Below are positions 32,878 through 33,768 of a stretch of DNA of 33,768 nucleotides, one piece after another. The notes below the pieces were generated by a model. That model saw nothing but the letters and a program-made list of their open reading frames with translations, was not told where the DNA came from and did no database searches. Numbering within the stretch: position 1 is the stretch's first letter; each line of letters opens with the position of its first letter. Where the stretch lies: NCBI RefSeq assembly GCF_004322395.1, contig NZ_SCTW01000127.1:1-33768 (forward strand). Direction: 5' to 3'. The stretch is from Methylobacter sp. GTDB lineage: Bacteria; Pseudomonadota; Gammaproteobacteria; Methylococcales; Methylomonadaceae. Made by a program: the position numbers and the translations under genes.

Positions 32878-33768
32878 ATGAAAAAACTTTCTATCATAAC
32901 CAAACAACGTCTTTGTGCATCCTTGTTGGGTGCAACGCTGGCTTTTACAACTGGACAGAGCGCTTATGCGCAAGAGAATGCTTATCAACAGCACAACTTG
33001 GTGGCTAACGTTGCTGGTCAGGCAGACTTTACGGACCCCAATCTGGTGAATCCGTGGGGTGTCGCATTCGCTTCCTCCGGCCGGGCATGGGTAGCCGATA
33101 ACGGCACTAGCGTTTCTACAGTATATGGCGGTGACGGCACTATCGGTCCTCGGGTAGTTCAAATACCGTCGGCGAGCGCTGCTACCGGTGGACATCCCAC
33201 AGGAATTGTATTTAACAGATCAACAACAGAATTTGTGATTTCCAAAAATGGCGCTGTTGGAACCAACGGTACTACGGGTACTAACGGCACTAACGGTACT
33301 AGTGGAGGTGCATTAGCTGGAACTCCTGGAACCAACGGCACTACCGGAACTACCGGAACTAACGGCACTACCGGAACTACCGGAACTACCGGAACTACCG
33401 GAACTAACGGTACTACTGGAGGCGGATTAGCTGGAACTAACGGAACCAACGGCACTGCTGGAACTAACGGTACTACCGGAGCCAGTGTATTCATTTTCGC
33501 GACGGAAGAAGGTGTTATCGCCGCTTGGGCGCCCTCTGTCGATCCTGCTAACGCGATTCGTGTAGTCGGTGGTACGACAGCAGGCGGTACGGCAGCAAAT
33601 GGCACGACACCAAGCGGTACAACAGCAAATGGCACGACACCAAGCGGTACGACAGCAGGTGGCACGCCAGCGGGCGGCACGACAGCAGGTGGCACGCCAG
33701 CGGGCGGCACGACAGCAGGTGGCACGCCAGCGGGCGGCACGACAGCAGGTGGCACGCCAGCGGGCGGC
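32878..33768 (+). CDS. Secreted TIGR03118-like protein with collagen-like insert, 3' end missing
   Basis: 297 codons lie in the window and the frame continues past its end. A signal peptide ([18 protein letters not shown], cleaved after AYA) is followed by the start of a TIGR03118-type beta-propeller: [38 protein letters not shown], then PTGIVFN. After FVISKNGAV the fold is interrupted by 74 residues of Gly-Thr-X triplets (128-201). The propeller resumes with [16 protein letters not shown], and a second Gly/Thr/Ala/Pro-rich tract begins at residue 232 and fills the rest. Ordinary family members lack such tracts. AGGAG is 5 bases ahead of ATG 32878. The protein is exported and may be surface-exposed; its function is unknown. 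Confidence 0.82.
   Translation, partial: MKKLSIITKQRLCASLLGATLAFTTGQSAYAQENAYQQHNLVANVAGQADFTDPNLVNPWGVAFASSGRAWVADNGTSVSTVYGGDGTIGPRVVQIPSASAATGGHPTGIVFNRSTTEFVISKNGAVGTNGTTGTNGTNGTSGGALAGTPGTNGTTGTTGTNGTTGTTGTTGTTGTNGTTGGGLAGTNGTNGTAGTNGTTGASVFIFATEEGVIAAWAPSVDPANAIRVVGGTTAGGTAANGTTPSGTTANGTTPSGTTAGGTPAGGTTAGGTPAGGTTAGGTPAGGTTAGGTPAGG
33259..33480 (+). repeat. 9-bp repeat tract encoding collagen-like Gly-Thr-X triplets
   Basis: The DNA is built of GGAACTACC-like 9-mers encoding [12 protein letters not shown] or GTA. Counting gives 21 triplets in blocks of 5, 11 and 5, separated by GGALA and GGGLA interruptions. The codons of the repeats vary at third positions, so the tract is not freshly duplicated throughout, though the central block is close to uniform. 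Confidence 0.85.
33571..33768 (+). repeat. 30-bp coding tandem repeat running off the window
   Basis: 30-bp units start at 33571, 33601, 33631, 33661, 33691, 33721 and 33751 (partial). The first three are divergent. Those at 33661, 33691 and 33721 are identical, as is the visible part of the last. They encode a 10-residue Gly/Thr/Ala/Pro unit ([10 protein letters not shown]). Identity rises toward the window end, where the sequence stops inside the array. Confidence 0.9.

Noticed and set aside
33159-33755. Minus-strand open frame rich in Val-Pro-Pro repeats
   Set aside because: It is the antisense shadow of the Gly/Thr tandem repeats in the plus-strand TIGR03118-like gene, which has a signal peptide and ribosome binding site.
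33259-33768. Repeats at the window end considered as CRISPR or non-coding satellite
   Set aside because: Both tracts stay in frame with the signal-peptide start and keep codon structure, so they are coding tandem repeats.

Overview
The window reads as chromosome of a Gram-negative gammaproteobacterium. It carries a Wza/Wzc/Wzx/Wzy exopolysaccharide locus, a lipoprotein secretin, a FixL/FixJ-like two-component pair and a second FtsH. The mix of ChaB, KGG stress protein, bacterial metallothionein, DUF2934 and a TIGR03118-like protein is one I associate with methanotrophs of the order Methylococcales. That assignment is inference: no rRNA, tRNA or methane-oxidation gene is present to confirm it.

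Left end (1-3970): on the minus strand lie a secreted RHS-repeat protein with no C-terminal core or toxin region and, 11 bases behind it, the first 31 codons of another exported protein. A gene-poor stretch follows. It holds a 161-bp palindromic element and a decayed VapB/VapC toxin-antitoxin pair.

Exopolysaccharide locus (3968-17903, all plus strand): polyprenyl-phosphate sugar transferase, outer-membrane export lipoprotein, chain-length regulator/tyrosine kinase, Wzy polymerase, Wzx flippase, zinc-ribbon SAM methyltransferase, two GT2 enzymes, a GT4, a rhamnosyltransferase-like GT2 and GalE. Together these give a full Wzy-dependent pathway: initiation on undecaprenyl phosphate, repeat-unit assembly, flipping, polymerisation and export. 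Three spacers inside it hold long hairpins.

Middle (18167-27745): a membrane-anchored SRPBCC protein is followed by a minus-strand operon of DUF2934 protein, stand-alone M41-like zinc-peptidase domain and FtsH. Next come a PAS-PAS-GGDEF-EAL protein with a degraded EAL domain, a small lysine-rich protein, and a PAS histidine kinase overlapping a FixJ-type regulator.

Right end (27996-33768): a stress-flavoured accessory region. It contains a frameshifted SDR dehydrogenase, a zinc alcohol dehydrogenase, ChaB, a metallothionein, a second copy of the palindromic element (164 bp) and a frameshifted 79-residue gene. Three near-identical dyad sites about 100 bp apart lie ahead of a KGG-repeat protein. 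The window closes inside a TIGR03118-like secreted protein that carries a collagen-like Gly-X-Y insert and ends in a perfect 30-bp tandem repeat.

The most unusual items are the roughly 160-bp palindromic element family (two copies with homologous ends), the FtsH plus detached M41-domain operon, the collagen-like insert, and the triple dyad ahead of the KGG gene.
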